Source: Chrysoperla carnea
Lineage: Eukaryota; Arthropoda; Insecta; Neuroptera; Chrysopidae
Assembly: GCF_905475395.1 (NCBI RefSeq)
Contig: NC_058338.1
Location: forward strand, 91,063,435-91,127,434
Direction of reading: 5' to 3'
Length of the DNA stretch: 64,000 nucleotides
A program made the position numbers and the translations under genes. A model generated the notes under the pieces. That model worked only from the letters and a program-made list of their open reading frames with translations, was not told where the DNA came from and did no database searches. Shown here piece by piece: positions 1 to 12,800 of the stretch (its first letter is position 1; the number at the start of each line of letters is the position of its first letter).

Positions 1-1148
1 TATCTAAATACTTATATAATAAACAACTAAAATTTTTTAAGTACTTTCAAAAAAAAAATAGTAATGTAATTTGAGCTTTCTTTTACATTAAATCAAGGAT
101 TTCACAATTTAAAAAAAAATTTTGATGAAAATTTTAAGTTGTAAAGGACCTTCTAGAAATTATTTATAGATTAAAAGCAAAACGCAATCGTTATTTCTAT
201 TTTTGGATAAAATTATTGAGCCTATAAAGACATAAAACGTCAAAAATGGTTGAATGACATAACCATTTAAATAAAATTTATTTATTTACATTTAAAATAT
301 AATTTTTGTTATAAATAAGCAAAAGTTTTTTAATTTACTTACAGCTTTGTGCTTTTTCAAGCTCTGTAAACTTAAACCTTGCATTTTGATTTAATTATTA
401 AGTTTTCCCAAAATTATTTTATCTGCTGATTCTATGTAGTATGTAAAATGGCGAATCTTTACTAATCGTAATCTGGAAGCCGAGTCATAACTATTTCCAT
501 TACATTATTGAAATGAATTATTTTTTGAAAAAATTTATATTTCAATATTAAAAATGTAATTTTTTAAGAATGTTTTTAATATTAAATCTAATTAATATTG
601 AATAGTTTCTAATTTTATGAAATTAGATTAAATATTTGATTTAGCGGTAAATTTGAATTATACACAAAAATTGTAATAACTAATAGGAATTTATATTTTT
701 TTAGAAAATTTATATTATGTTGTTAATCTTATCTAAGTAGGTAATAAAATCTAAATATTGCAAAAGATATGGTATAACTTTATTTATCTGATTTTATTAG
801 AAAAATCTAAGAACTTCCATTATTTACTTTTGGAAAATCTTTAAATGCATTTCCGATTATTTGAATAATAGACCCAGTTTCAAAAATTTGGGATTTTTTT
901 AAAATACATATAATATTATTAAAAAAATAATAATAATAATAATAAAGAAATAAAAAGTATAGTCAGTTTAGAAGACGGCTGGATTTTAATGTTTCCATAG
1001 AAATGCTTGAAAAAAAATTTCAAAATAAATGTATTAAAATCAAATTGTCATTTAGTTTTCTTCATCGAGCTTTCTTTAAACTAAATAAATTTCTATAATA
1101 AATTATATTATATATTATCCAATAATTGAAAACAAAATTTACTAAAAA
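1..1148. other. AT-rich stretch with no gene recognised
   Basis: This is very AT-rich sequence with short homopolymer runs and a small (TAA)n tract near 925-945. I see no reading frame with protein-like composition. The last 100 bases presumably include the promoter and 5' UTR of the Tom7-like gene that starts at 1149, but no clear TATA box or initiator stands out. Confidence 0.5.
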
Positions 1149-1427
1149 ATGCCGGCGACTTGTCTGCCTGAAGTTGATTCGTGCAAACAAGAATTGTCAA
1201 AACGTAAAGTTCAAAGTAGAGTTAAAGGATTTTGTGACTTTTTTAAGTTTCTATTTCACTGGGGTTTTATACCATTCATTCTATTTTTGGGTAAAATAAG
1301 ATATTTCATATTTTTAAATATTACAGGAATCATAATTTTTTTGTGTGTGTGTTTATTTACAGGATGTAAAAAAGGCCCAGATAGTGGAAAATTGAGCTTT
1401 ACATTTGGTAATATTTTGTGGCAGTGA
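1149..1427 (+). CDS. Tom7: Tom7-like mitochondrial import receptor subunit, two exons
   Basis: Small subunit of the TOM complex of the outer mitochondrial membrane, which modulates assembly of the import channel. Two exons are proposed: 1149-1290 and 1363-1427, joined across a 72-nt GT-AG intron (phase 1), giving 68 aa; known Tom7 proteins are about 55 aa. The C-terminal half carries the family signature: FHWGFIPFILFLG (the single membrane segment), then after the splice a GPDSG turn corresponding to the family GADPG, and an ILWQ end like the LLWG/LLWQ ends of animal Tom7. The N-terminal part is basic and longer than usual, and overall identity is modest. The ATG at 1149 follows an A-rich context. 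An AATAAA lies at 1471-1476, 44 bases after the stop. The intron has no stop and is a multiple of three, so unspliced RNA would encode 92 aa. The intron argues against a processed retrocopy. Confidence 0.75.
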   Translation: MPATCLPEVDSCKQELSKRKVQSRVKGFCDFFKFLFHWGFIPFILFLGKIRYFIFLNITGIIIFLCVCLFTGCKKGPDSGKLSFTFGNILWQ

Positions 1428-2056
1428 AATTTTTTAATGTTTTTGAAAAATGTTTCAAAATTGAAAATGTAATAAAAAAATTATGTGAAATAAATACAGT
1501 TTGAAAACGGTTGTTTAATTCGTGATGGTTGTATAAAAACAAAAATATGATTCATTTAGCGATTGGAAAATCCTTACTTTCGTAGTAGATTCTCAGTTCT
1601 CAAAAACTATTCTTCCAATCTTCAAATGAATCCGATTTTTGTAATTTTTGAATTAAATTTTTCTTATAAAATAAGTTTTATCAAATTCCAGAATTATTTG
1701 TGGTTTTTCGGTTTTTCTAAAGAAATAATAATGTTGCAAATAATGAAGACAAAGTAGGAAGGCTGTATTATTAACTTTGAAAATACATATAATAATATAT
1801 GATCTAAGGTTGTTAGACATTTAGTTAGAATTCAAATTAGCTTAGATTCGATTCCCGCGTTAAATTTGGAATACAATTAATGCACAGTAATGGCATCTAT
1901 AAGAATTTTATATACGTCAAAAAATATCTCTTATCAATTTACATATGGAGGGTAGAGATAAGGAGAATGATCGCTTTATATAAAAAATGTCTATCGAAAA
2001 GCAGCAAATAAGGAGGGCGCTACTGTAGCAAAAGAGTAACTTTTAAAAGATTTTGA
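1428..2056. other. Tom7 3' UTR and short intergenic stretch
   Basis: This holds the Tom7 3' UTR with an AATAAA at 1471-1476, then AT-rich sequence without a credible gene. A 64-codon frame around 1563-1757 has the composition of AT-rich noise. The slightly GC-richer sequence after about 1930 probably belongs to the truncated LINE that becomes recognisable at 2057. Confidence 0.4.
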
Positions 2057-3166
2057 GCACAATTCAGGCAAGATTTGAGAAGATTCAATTGTTGGTTCAC
2101 TGATGGGTCTAAAATTCCTGATCAGGAGTTTGTAGGTTTTGCAACGTTAGATGTATCGACTGGGTTAGTTGGAAAGCACCGTACAGTTAAATATGCCTTT
2201 CCGGCTGAAGGTATGGCTATATCTAGTGCTCTGGAAAAATTCTTTCAGATTAATGCAAACGATTTCTGTATTTTTAGTGATTCTAGAAGTGTACTCACTT
2301 CTCTTAAAAATTACTTAAAATCAGAGAAACAAATCATTAAAGATCAACTTTCTAAACTAAGTTTGTTAAATAAGAAGGTTAAATTTTATTGGATTCCCGC
2401 ACATACAGGAATTAAATATAACGAAGCAGTTGATAAAGCAGCTAAAGAAAGTGCAGTAGATGGTATCGATTCACAAATACTTATTCCAGCCTCTGATCTG
2501 AAAGCCATTTGGAAGGTTAAAATTAAAAATAAATTTAACCTCTGGTACAAGAACATGGGTAAAGAAAAAGGAAAAAAATACTCCAGTAAGTACTGGTCAG
2601 AAGGCGCAGCTCCGTGGTTTAAAAATTTTAAATTTCGAAGAAAGTCAATAGTTTCTCTAAATAGATTAAGAAGTGAGCATATCTCTCTAGCGAGTAGTTT
2701 ATTAGATTCAACATTGTAAATTCAGATCAATGTCCTTGTGGTGAGGCAATTGAGGACCCAAAACCAGGTTTTTTGGCAGTGTAAATTGTATGAAAAAGTT
2801 AGAGAATCTCTAATTAGTGATCTCATAAAAGTTAAATTCTTTCCATCTCACAATATCGAATCCTTTCTAAGTGAAATGAATCCTAGCTCTGTAATTTCTA
2901 TCGCTAAGTTTATTAATTAAATTGATTTTAATATCTAATATTAAGTATATTATTATTTTGTTTTCTATAATGTATATATAAAAGCTAGTGCCTTTCACGT
3001 GATTTTTCACGTAAATGAATACTTCAAATTTAGTACGTAAGAAAAATTATAACTCTGTTTTTTCTCGAGAGGGAGCGTAGGATACAAGAATTTTGTGTTC
3101 CATGTATTAACGGCAGAGTGAGCTATTAGCTCAAGCCATTTATATTATCTAATAAAAAAAAAAAAA
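2057..3166 (+). mobile_element. 5'-truncated LINE (I/R1/LOA-type) with RNase H domain
   Basis: 3' end of a non-LTR retrotransposon. The open part (about 2057-2719) is an RNase H domain with its four acidic positions visible: the D in FTDGSK, the E in PAEGMAI, the D in FSDSRS and the D in NEAVDKAAKES. The FYWIPAHTGI segment between them is typical of LINE RNase H. After it comes a KFRRKSIVSLNRLRSEHISL segment, as in the region leading to the C-terminal zinc knuckle. The knuckle CPCGEAIED and the QVFWQCKLYEKVRESL segment follow in other frames (to about 2920), so the ORF is frameshifted and dead. A roughly 240-bp 3' UTR ends in an A run at 3154-3166. The reverse transcriptase and 5' part are missing, as expected of 5' truncation. 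RNase H points to the I, R1 or LOA groups; the exact clade cannot be decided here. Confidence 0.8.
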
Positions 3167-3180
3167 ACTTTTAAAAGAAG

Positions 3181-3480
3181 TACTCAGTCAGGATTGTGAT
3201 TTGGAAATAATCTGCTTCAACTGAATCCGTCTGTACTTTCGAGAATTGAATGTGTTTTGGCGCCTGCCTTGAGCCCAATTTCATGTCGTATTCATCGCAG
3301 ATTTCGTTAAGATATTTTTAAACTTTTACGAATTCTTCTCTAGCATTTCCTCTTCTTCCAATCAAAATCTGCTTCACAGCATCAGGCAGTTTGATAGCAT
3401 CCTAGTTTAGGACTATGTTGTTTGCTCAAATTTACTTGGAGAGATTCTCAATGGGAGGGCCCGTGCGCATGGGCCTGTTC
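3181..3480 (-). pseudogene. Decayed coding relic of unknown origin
   Basis: Read on the minus strand, about 3410 down to 3183 has protein-like composition, unlike the AT-rich noise nearby. It includes runs such as KLPDAVKQILIGRRGNAREE and NEICDEYDMKLGSRQA, ending near ILTE and a stop. The frame is interrupted, there is no start and I see no splice sites, so I call it a relic. I do not recognise the family; it could be a fragment of a host gene or of a mobile element. It sits directly after the LINE 3' end and before the golgin promoter. Confidence 0.35.
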
Positions 3481-3799
3481 AAAGTAGCAAGAGTAAGATA
3501 AAGATCTAAACAAGTTGTTAGAAAACGATAGAGAAGTTCACATCAAGCACTCTTTGCTACACTAACGGTATTCTGGTCAATTTTAGAACTGTTATTTTTG
3601 ACACTTTCTTTACTATTAACTTCTTTTTAAGACAGTTCTCCGTATCTCTACCCTCCATTGATTTACAAATTACTAAGTACGTACCATTTTTCTGTCGGTA
3701 AAATCGGTATTCTTTCATGGTATCATGGTATTTATTAGTATTTGACGTGACAGTTGTGATTGTAGTAGAATTCTTATCAAATTTATAAAATGTCATAAT

Positions 3800-3896
3800 T
3801 TCTAAATCTTAAATAATTCTATTATGTAGTTAATTTAGTACATTCTACATTTATAAATATATATCCTATACTATTGATTAAAAACACACGAAAACC
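3800..3896 (+). promoter_or_regulatory. Presumed 5' UTR/promoter of the golgin gene
   Basis: AT-rich sequence directly upstream of the golgin ATG. The start itself has a good context (AAAACCATGG, ATG at 3897). No sharp TATA box or initiator can be singled out. The opposite strand carries a 79-codon frame at 3557-3796, which I do not regard as a gene. Confidence 0.3.
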
Positions 3897-6800
3897 ATGG
3901 AGTCTACAGACAATGAACCTGGTGAAGGTGCCACGGGAAAAAAATTATCCCTTGAAGATATGTCCAAAGAAGAATTAATCAAAAAGTGTAAAAGTATTCT
4001 ATTTCTCACACAAAAAGCAAAACAATCTAAGGAAGAGTTGGCCAATGAAAATGTTAAGTTAAAACGTGAATTAACTACTACTAAAGAAATGGTTAATTCA
4101 TTGTTAGAACAAAAAATGGAAACAGCTCAAAAACTTGAAAAATTTAAACTTCTAAATAAAAAATATACCGATTTGGAGAATAAAAATGAAAGTTTAGAAC
4201 GGCAGATAACACGTTTAACAACGGAAAATAACGATTTATTAAATCATTTAGAAAAAGTGGAAAATCAAATTGTGAATTTAACTGAAATTGGTATCGATCA
4301 ACGTAATAAATTGTTTAAGTTATTAAAAAGGAATGATAATAAATCTGATGAAAATGTGAATTTTCCTACAGAACATGCAAATGTTAGTCAAGAAGAGTTA
4401 AAAACAATGTTAACGATAAGTTTAGAAGAAATTAAAACTGTTCGACAAGATCGTGATCATTTAAAAGCACAAATAATCGATTACGAACAACAATTAAATC
4501 AATTCAATGATTTAACTTCACAATTAACTGAAAAAGATCAACAGATTGGAAAATTAACTGAAAATTTGAATGCGTTAAAAGTGAGTAGTTTAGAATATCA
4601 AGAGAAAGAAAATAATTTAAAATGTGAAATAGAAAAATTAAAATATGGTGCATCAACTAATCAAAATACGGAAATTAAAAATTTACAAGAACGTTTAAAT
4701 ACGTTAAATAATGAATTAGTGTTATCGAACGAGAAATGTAATCAATTACAAAGTTTAAAAGATAAGTTTATTGAAAGTGAAAAACAAATTGAAAATCTAA
4801 CGAAAGAAATTGATGTGTTGAAATCGACAGAAAATGAAAATGTACCACGAAAAGTATTCGATGAAATGATGGAAGTTAATGAAAAATATAAAGAAAAAAT
4901 TATTTTGTATCGAACAAAATTAAAGAAGTTAGCAAGTGCGTTAAAAGAATTAAAAGAAACGAAACAGAATTTGTTAGAAACTGTTAAAGATTGTAATACA
5001 TGTATTGGTAAGTGTTTTAAAAATTTGGAAAACCTTTAATCGAGTCATTTGTTCTTATTCCATGAAGATTAAATACATAATTCCCTAGATATCGTCTTGA
5101 TAAATCCCATTCGAATGAACTGGATTATAGTGACTTTTAGGTCTTAATTACTGGGTGTCTAGCGGTCATTGAAAGCCTGGAATTGTCCTTGATTTTAAAT
5201 TTTTTCTTGATAATGTGTATTTTTTTTTATCTCGGTCAAATAGCATTTTGAAACTTCGTAAAAATATCTCTTTTATCCGGTCATCTCCGGCCAATGGTTA
5301 AGAAAAACCATTTCAAATCGTTCAATCATTTTTCGAATCATTTTTAATAATTCTAAATCGTCGATGGTACTAGAAATTCATTGAAAATTCATCGATATAG
5401 AACGATTTAAATTTTTGCTACGTTTTAAACGGTAACCTATAGTTTTTCACCGAACCATACGAAACGATTCAAAATGATTTCTTTTCAAAACATCTCGAAA
5501 GCAGACAAACCATTTAGCGATTTACAATCATTCAAAATTATTAAAATTTAATGGTTTTGAATTGTTTTAAATGGCTTTTTTTATGGGGAGCTGGTGACAG
5601 TTTTTAAATCATCATTTGAGTAAGGTTGAGAACATATTTTTTGACACACAGTGTCCGTCCGCAGGTCCTGAAACATCGCAAAAAATTTCTAATGTACAAT
5701 TTGATCAAAGACGAAACTTATTTTTATCGATTAATTAAAGTCAAAGAAATGGGAAAATATAAATTCATTCGAAAAAAATGTCTTCCCACCTCAAGGACTC
5801 GAAAGACCGCCCGACTATCTAAAAAGAAGTTGATATATGCTCTGCTATAACCTTTCGAGTTACAGATCTGCGCACCTCTAAGTATGGATTGAAAAAACAT
5901 CACATATGGATCAAGAAGGATCGAGTACTTTTATTTAACTGTACATTTTTAGTGCTGATACAAAAACTGAAAGATCGAAATTTGGCAATTTAAGCGTGTT
6001 GCTCTAAAATTGATTAATGTACTTACATACAATTTAATTGGTTATTCTTTTGCAGGTACCTGGAAAATTGAAATAGCGAATGTATTAAAAGCAATCGCTG
6101 ATATTTCAGACTCAACAAATGTATCAGATAATTCAAATCAACATTTATCAAATTTAATATCACAAAATAAACAGCTACAAGCTGAAAAAGAAAGTTTACA
6201 AGCTGAAATCAACAATCTAAAACAGAAAATTCCACAACAAAGTCCCACTAAAGATGACACAATACAAAAACTAACGCATGCAAATCAATTATTACAAACG
6301 GGAAAATTAGGTTTATTCAAAACAATATCCAACTTACAAAGACGTGTCCTCGCGAATGAAAATCAAAATGAAACACCTCAAGGAAAACCAACTGAAAATT
6401 CGAAACAAATAACTGAAATTTTAGAGAAATTACAAAATCATACAGAATTAGAAGAGATTATTTTAAATGAAAAAACTTCGAAACATATTAATCTAACATC
6501 GAATCAATTTAAAAATGTTATTCGAGATATCATCGAAATTGTATCGTTAATTATAAACGTTGAAGATTTTAAAAACTTAGATAAGGATAATTTAAATATA
6601 ATTTATAGTAAATTAAAATTAATTGAACCAATTTATACGATATTCGAAAATCGAATTACAACATTTGATGTATATCAAAAACACTGGAATATTCTAGAAT
6701 CAAAATTACAAAATCTCGATCAATCTGAAACAATGGAAGAAATTCCGATTAACAATGAAATTGTTCCTGTGGAAATATCAAAAGTTTACGGATTGATAAC

Positions 6801-9800
6801 TGAGATAAAATCTCGTTTAACAAGCAATCGACAACTTCATGATAAGGAAATGTTAGAAAAAAATATTAATGGTTTGTCGAATGAATTAAAATCGTTAAGT
6901 GATGAATTAGGTGGCTATCAGAAGAGCGAACAAGAGTTTAATGAAAAGTATGATACGTTACAAAAGAAATTTGAAACTATGTTTGATGAGAAAAAAACTA
7001 TTGAGACAATTTACAACGAGCGTGTCCAAGAAATTGAATTTTTCAAACAAGTTAATGAAAATTTAAAGCAAGAAATTATTTTTGATCGAGAAACAATTAC
7101 AAAATTAAAAAATCAAATTCATTCTTTGGAGGAGAAATCATTAAATCAAGATAACGAGATTCAACAGTTGAAAGTTGAATTGGAAAATTTCAAAAAAATT
7201 GAAAATGATCTACAAATGAAAATTAATTCAATTGAAATGGAATTAAAATCGGTGAATGAACAGAAAACAATGACGGAATTGTTATTGGAAAAAGAAAAAC
7301 TTGTAAATTCAAATCTTAAAGAAGAGTTAGAAAAAGAACAAAATCTGTTAAAGATGTACAAAGATGAAAAGAATTCCGTAAATGAAGAAAAATTGATCAT
7401 AAACGATTTGAATTTAAGAATTGATTCAATTGAAAAAGAATTAAAATCGGTACTTGAAGAAAAACTTAAATTGGAATCTAACATTAAAGAAAAAGAGGTT
7501 GAAATTGAAAATCTTAAGCAAGAGTTGGAAAAAGAGCAAAATTGTATAAAAAATTTGAAAGATGCAAAAGATGCTTTAAATACTGAAAAATTGTCTCAAG
7601 AAAATCAAGTGAAGGCGATCATAAACGACTTGAATGTAGAAATTGAAAAATTAAAACAACAATTTGAACAAGAAAAAGAAAATAGCGCGGCGTTAAAATT
7701 AAAAATAGTCTCAATTGAAAATGAATTAAAGTCGATACTTGAAGAAAAACTTAAATTGGAGTCTGAAAAAGGGGTTGAAATTGAAAATCTTAAGCAAGAG
7801 TTAGAAAAAGAGCAAAATTGTATAAAAAATTTGAAAGATGAAAAAGATGCTTTAAATACAGAAAAATTGTCTCAAGAAAATAAAGTTAAGACGATCATAA
7901 ACGACTTGAATGTTGAAATGGAACAGTTAAAACAACAGCTTGAACAAGAAAAAGAAAATAACATGAAATTGAAAAACGAATTAAAGTTGGCGCTTGAAAT
8001 TAAACTAAAAATGGAATCTACAATTAATAAAAAATGTGTTGAAAATGAAAACCTTAAACAAGAGTTGGAAAAGGAACAAAATTTAATAAAACGATTAAAA
8101 GAAGAAAAGGATTCTATAAATACTGAAAAATCATCACAAGAAAATCAAATTAAGGCGACTATAAACGACTTGAATGTTGAAATTGAAAAATTAACGCAGC
8201 AGCTTGATCATGAAAAAGAAAATAACGCGGCGTTAAAATCGAAAATTGATTCAATTCAAACAGAATTGAAATCAGTGCATGAAGAAAAGACGAAAATCGA
8301 ATCTGAAAAGGAAAATTTCAAACAAAAGTTTGAAAAACAAAAAAATCTTATCAAGAAATTAAAAGATGAAAAAAGTACCGAAGAAAATCAAATAAAATCA
8401 ACCATAAATGATTTGAATATTGAAATTGAAAAATTAAATCAACAACTGAATCATAAAAAGACGGAAAATGAAGATTTAAAAGCTAAAATAGTTTCAATTG
8501 AGGCAGATATGAATGGAAAGGATGCTTCAGTGGATTCAATAATTCATAAATTAACCACCGAAAATGAGAATTTAACACAAAAATTGGTTGCAGAAGTTGA
8601 AATCAAGGAAACATTGAATAATGAAAAACAATTAATCGATTCAACATACAATGAACTTAAATTGAATTATGAAGAATTAATTCAAAAGTTAAGTAACGAA
8701 AAAGAAATTAATAAAACACTTAACGAAAGAATTAATTTAATTGAACAAGAATTGCAAACAGTCAATGAAAAAGCCACCGCCGATAAAGATCATGCTATCA
8801 AAGAAACGGAATCATTAAAATCAGAAATAGATTCTTTAACAAAAGAATTAACTTTAATCAAGGATGAAAATGATAAATTAAATGAAAGCGTATTATCACA
8901 AAAATCTCAAAACGAGACACAATTATTAGAATTACAAGAAAAATATTCCGAAAATAGTGAAATAATAAATGAATTGAATCAAAAATTAGAATTACAAAAT
9001 TATATTGAAAATGAAATCGATGTTTTAAAAAAAGAAAATGCCGAATTAAAACAAATTTTAGAAAAAGGTCATGGTAATTTAGATGAAATTAAATCACAAA
9101 AAATTATTATTGATGAATTAAAAAAATCAAATATACAATTTACGGATGATATTAATCGTTTACAAAAAGAAAATCAAGAGTTAAGTACACAAAATGGTTT
9201 ATTAAAAACGGAAAATACAGAGGTTATTAAAGAAATGCAAGATATGGTCCAAGAATTAAAGATTCGTGGTGAAAATTTATCAAAATTACAAAATTCACAG
9301 CTAGATTCACAATTGAAATTGGAAAAATTGAATATTGAACATGATAAATGTTTGAAAGAATTATCTGAGAAAGAGAAAATTATTCATGAATTACAAGAGG
9401 AGTTAGAAAAAACTAAAGATAAATTATTAGGTAAGTACTCTGTCTAATCTGGATAAACGTGAAAATTCTATATATGAGAATAATTGCTAGCTTCCATTAT
9501 TTTAATCCTCGAAAACATCTTTAATTTAAAAACCTATATGTGACAACACCTTTTTAACAACAAAGGCTACTGTCGCGCCGACTACATATGAGACTGTCTT
9601 TGGCCTTCCATTTTTAACCCCCTTAAGAGGTTATATACTGTTAGAATTTTCAAAGAATCGATTTTTGCATTTCCGGAATGTACATATATTTAAGTATATT
9701 TTCTGAAAATTTCAAATTGATCCGATAAATATTCACGAAGATAAACGCATAAAAAAAAATTAAACAGATTGTAAAAGTCTTTTGAAGATTTCTCCGAAAC

Positions 9801-12800
9801 GACTCGACCGATCGGTTTTGAATTTTTTCACAATGTTCTTAGATATTTTCCCCAGGTATTAATCGAAGGGATAAGATTTCTGAAAATTATTTCGATATTT
9901 TAGACCACTTTTTGTTGTTTTAAGCCACCATTTTGTCAAAAATCATAATTTTGACTATTCTTACGATTAATACCTGTATCACTGCCGGACACCTTTTTTG
10001 GAGAAACTCCAGGAGATCGCCTACAGAAGCAATACCATATCAAATTTTTGAAATCAAACAACGGGATCTTAAAATTAAACTAATGGTCTATTTAAAAAAC
10101 TCTTAAAAACGTGTTTTTTGCGCTCGCATCTGGATATATCCCCTTAAAACGAAGAACCTCTACAAGAAACCATTTAAGTCAAAAGTAGTTAAACTTCTGT
10201 AAGCGTGAAATACCTGGTTCCTCAAACTTTCGCTTTTTCAGGTTTGGCTCTATCGACTAGTTTGAAAGATTACACAGAAAGATTCTGAGTTACTTTTTTT
10301 TACAGATGATTCTTTGTCAACGTCAACAATATCCAGAACAGAAGATGTTAATAGATTTGCTGAAATCGAAGGTACTTGGGAGGAACGATACAACAAATTA
10401 AAGCATTTGGCTATCAAATTAAAAAAGAAAATAAGTTTCTTGAATGATGAACTACAGGCTTTAGGTACAAAAAAATCAAAATTAGAAGAAATTGTGGCTG
10501 AACAAAATATAGAAATTGAGGTAAGTAATGAATAGAAATAATTACCGGAGTAATCTTATATGTTAACTGGGAGTTGCAACCCCGCCAACTGGCGATAGTA
10601 ATTCTTTCCGACGCTTCTTCCTTTGTAAGCCTCCTTTCTATTTGTGACAGCTACTGAAATATTCACAACAGGTCCAATACTTCAGCGTACCTGCCTCTCA
10701 TATATAAAATGGTTGCAACGATATCGCTTTTTTGAAATGCCTCCGGTAGTGCTCTGACCTTCTGTCCAAGCACTTTCGAAACACCATTTAGAAAAGATCA
10801 ATAGAACTGATCGTTTGATTTGACCTTTGGTTACAGCTATATCGAGAGTAGTACAACGTATTTACTATAGAGATGATACCATAGAACTGCATAGACATAG
10901 GAAACCCAATAAATGAATTATTGACCACAGAGAGAGCAGTAGACAGAGACAGAAATTGTAGGCGTTTAAGAGAGACGAATCAAAGGTAGCACAAGACTGC
11001 CGTACGTTCTTAAATGAGCTGGCGGAACAAATGAATGTAAACCTGGTATGGGTACCGGACGCAGAGACAATCCAGGAAATTGTTAAGCCGACGAGCTTGC
11101 TAGAGAAATGGTACAATGCTGTCGGACAAAACAATGTTCCGTTCGGGAACATCTTAAAAAGTGCCAATCTTAGATAGAAGAAGTGTCTCTTCCAAAGGTC
11201 TCTGTTAGCAAAGTTGTTGCGACTACTACAGGACACTGGTTGGATGTCAGGCATACTGAACGCCTGGATCACGGACTACTGCAAGAGCTATCACAGTGGA
11301 GAGGAAGAGGAGATAATGTCTCTTTTCTCTGTCACTGCCTAGCTCTTGCCATGGGGAGATGGACTTACTTGAACCAGTATCACAACGGATCCTATGGTCT
11401 AAGTGTGTCCCACCGCAAGACCTAAGAAAGAAGAAGACAGATATACGCCCCTACTTATCTGTCTCTCGCTACTGCGATCAACCGTTTGGGCGACGACTTT
11501 GCAGCTCTATGGTATTAACTTTATGGCATTTGCTAACAAAATTTTATTAACTTTTAGAATTTGAAAAAAGAATTAAAAGAAACCCAAAACGAAAAAGTAA
11601 CAACACTAAACTTACAAAATAATCCAGATTTACAGAAACTAAGTCAAGAAATCGAAACATTAAATAAAGATAAACAATCAACGAAAAATATTATTAAAGA
11701 ATTTAAAAATGAAATAAAAATATTAAAAAAAGATCATGATAATGATTTAATACAAATTAAAGAACTTGAAAATAAATTACATAATTATGAATTGGAATTA
11801 AAAAATAAAGAGAAACAATTACAAGATGAAATTACAAAACATAAACAAACAAAAGATCAATTAATTAAATCAAATAAAGAATGTAAAAAAAAATCAGTGC
11901 TCAGTTTAGAAATGGAAGATTATGAGCGTTCTTTAAAAGATTTAAGTCAAAAGTTAAAAGATAAACAACAACAAATCACCGATTTAGAAACAACAATTGA
12001 TACACATTCTGATACGATCAATACGTTACGTGAACAAATACGATCGTTAGATGATGCATTAACTGTTGAAAAGAATGAAATTGAACAATTAAAGGGGCAA
12101 TTAAATGAGAATCGTATTAAAGTTAAAGAATCAGAAGAAATGTGTATTGAAAAAGATAAGCGTATTATGAATTTAGAAAATATGTTGGAGAAAGAGAAAC
12201 GTACGTTAGAAGAGGTTAATGTACAATTGTCAAAAGTGATTGGAGAAAATCAAAAGTTTATGGTGAATCATAAAAATGAGAGGGATCAACTACGATCAAT
12301 TATTCTTAGCCGGGAAGAAAAGGTAAGTTTTATTTCGAATTTATAAGCCGGAATGCATAGGAAAAGTTAGGAAACAGCACCGATTTTAATGAAACTTAAG
12401 ACCCTTGATTAGGCCCTTAAGGAACATTCAGCCAACTTAACCTAGCCCCAGCAGAGGGTGCATATGTAGTCCAAATTTTTTTTGAAATGCTTATTTTAAT
12501 ATAAATTATAGCCCAAACTGTGTTCTAGGTACTTTTCGTTGGTGATTACGAATCCGATGTCAGATTACACGGATTCTATCACATCTTCCGAAAACCGTGC
12601 TATTTTTTGTCAAGAATTTCATTTTTTTGGCTCAAAACGGCAAACTAAATATTTATCGTCCAAACTAGTTCTAAGGGGTATAGATAACCTTGAAATCGAC
12701 AAATTGATAAGAGATAAAAAAATACTTAAGTTATTCCTTATAAGAAAACTAAGAGTTTCTTTGAAAATCGAGTAGATTCAGCTAAAGTTATTTACCTACA

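Noticed and set aside
3557-3796. 79-codon minus-strand frame divergent from the golgin gene
   Set aside because: Starts with a real ATG but has a low-complexity T/K/N-rich sequence, no domain and no poly(A) context; more likely promoter DNA. Kept open only as a weak possibility.
7161-7484. 107-codon minus-strand frame rich in F and S
   Set aside because: Exact shadow of the E/K/N-rich golgin exon 2; the F/S/I composition is what the complement of coiled-coil coding DNA gives.
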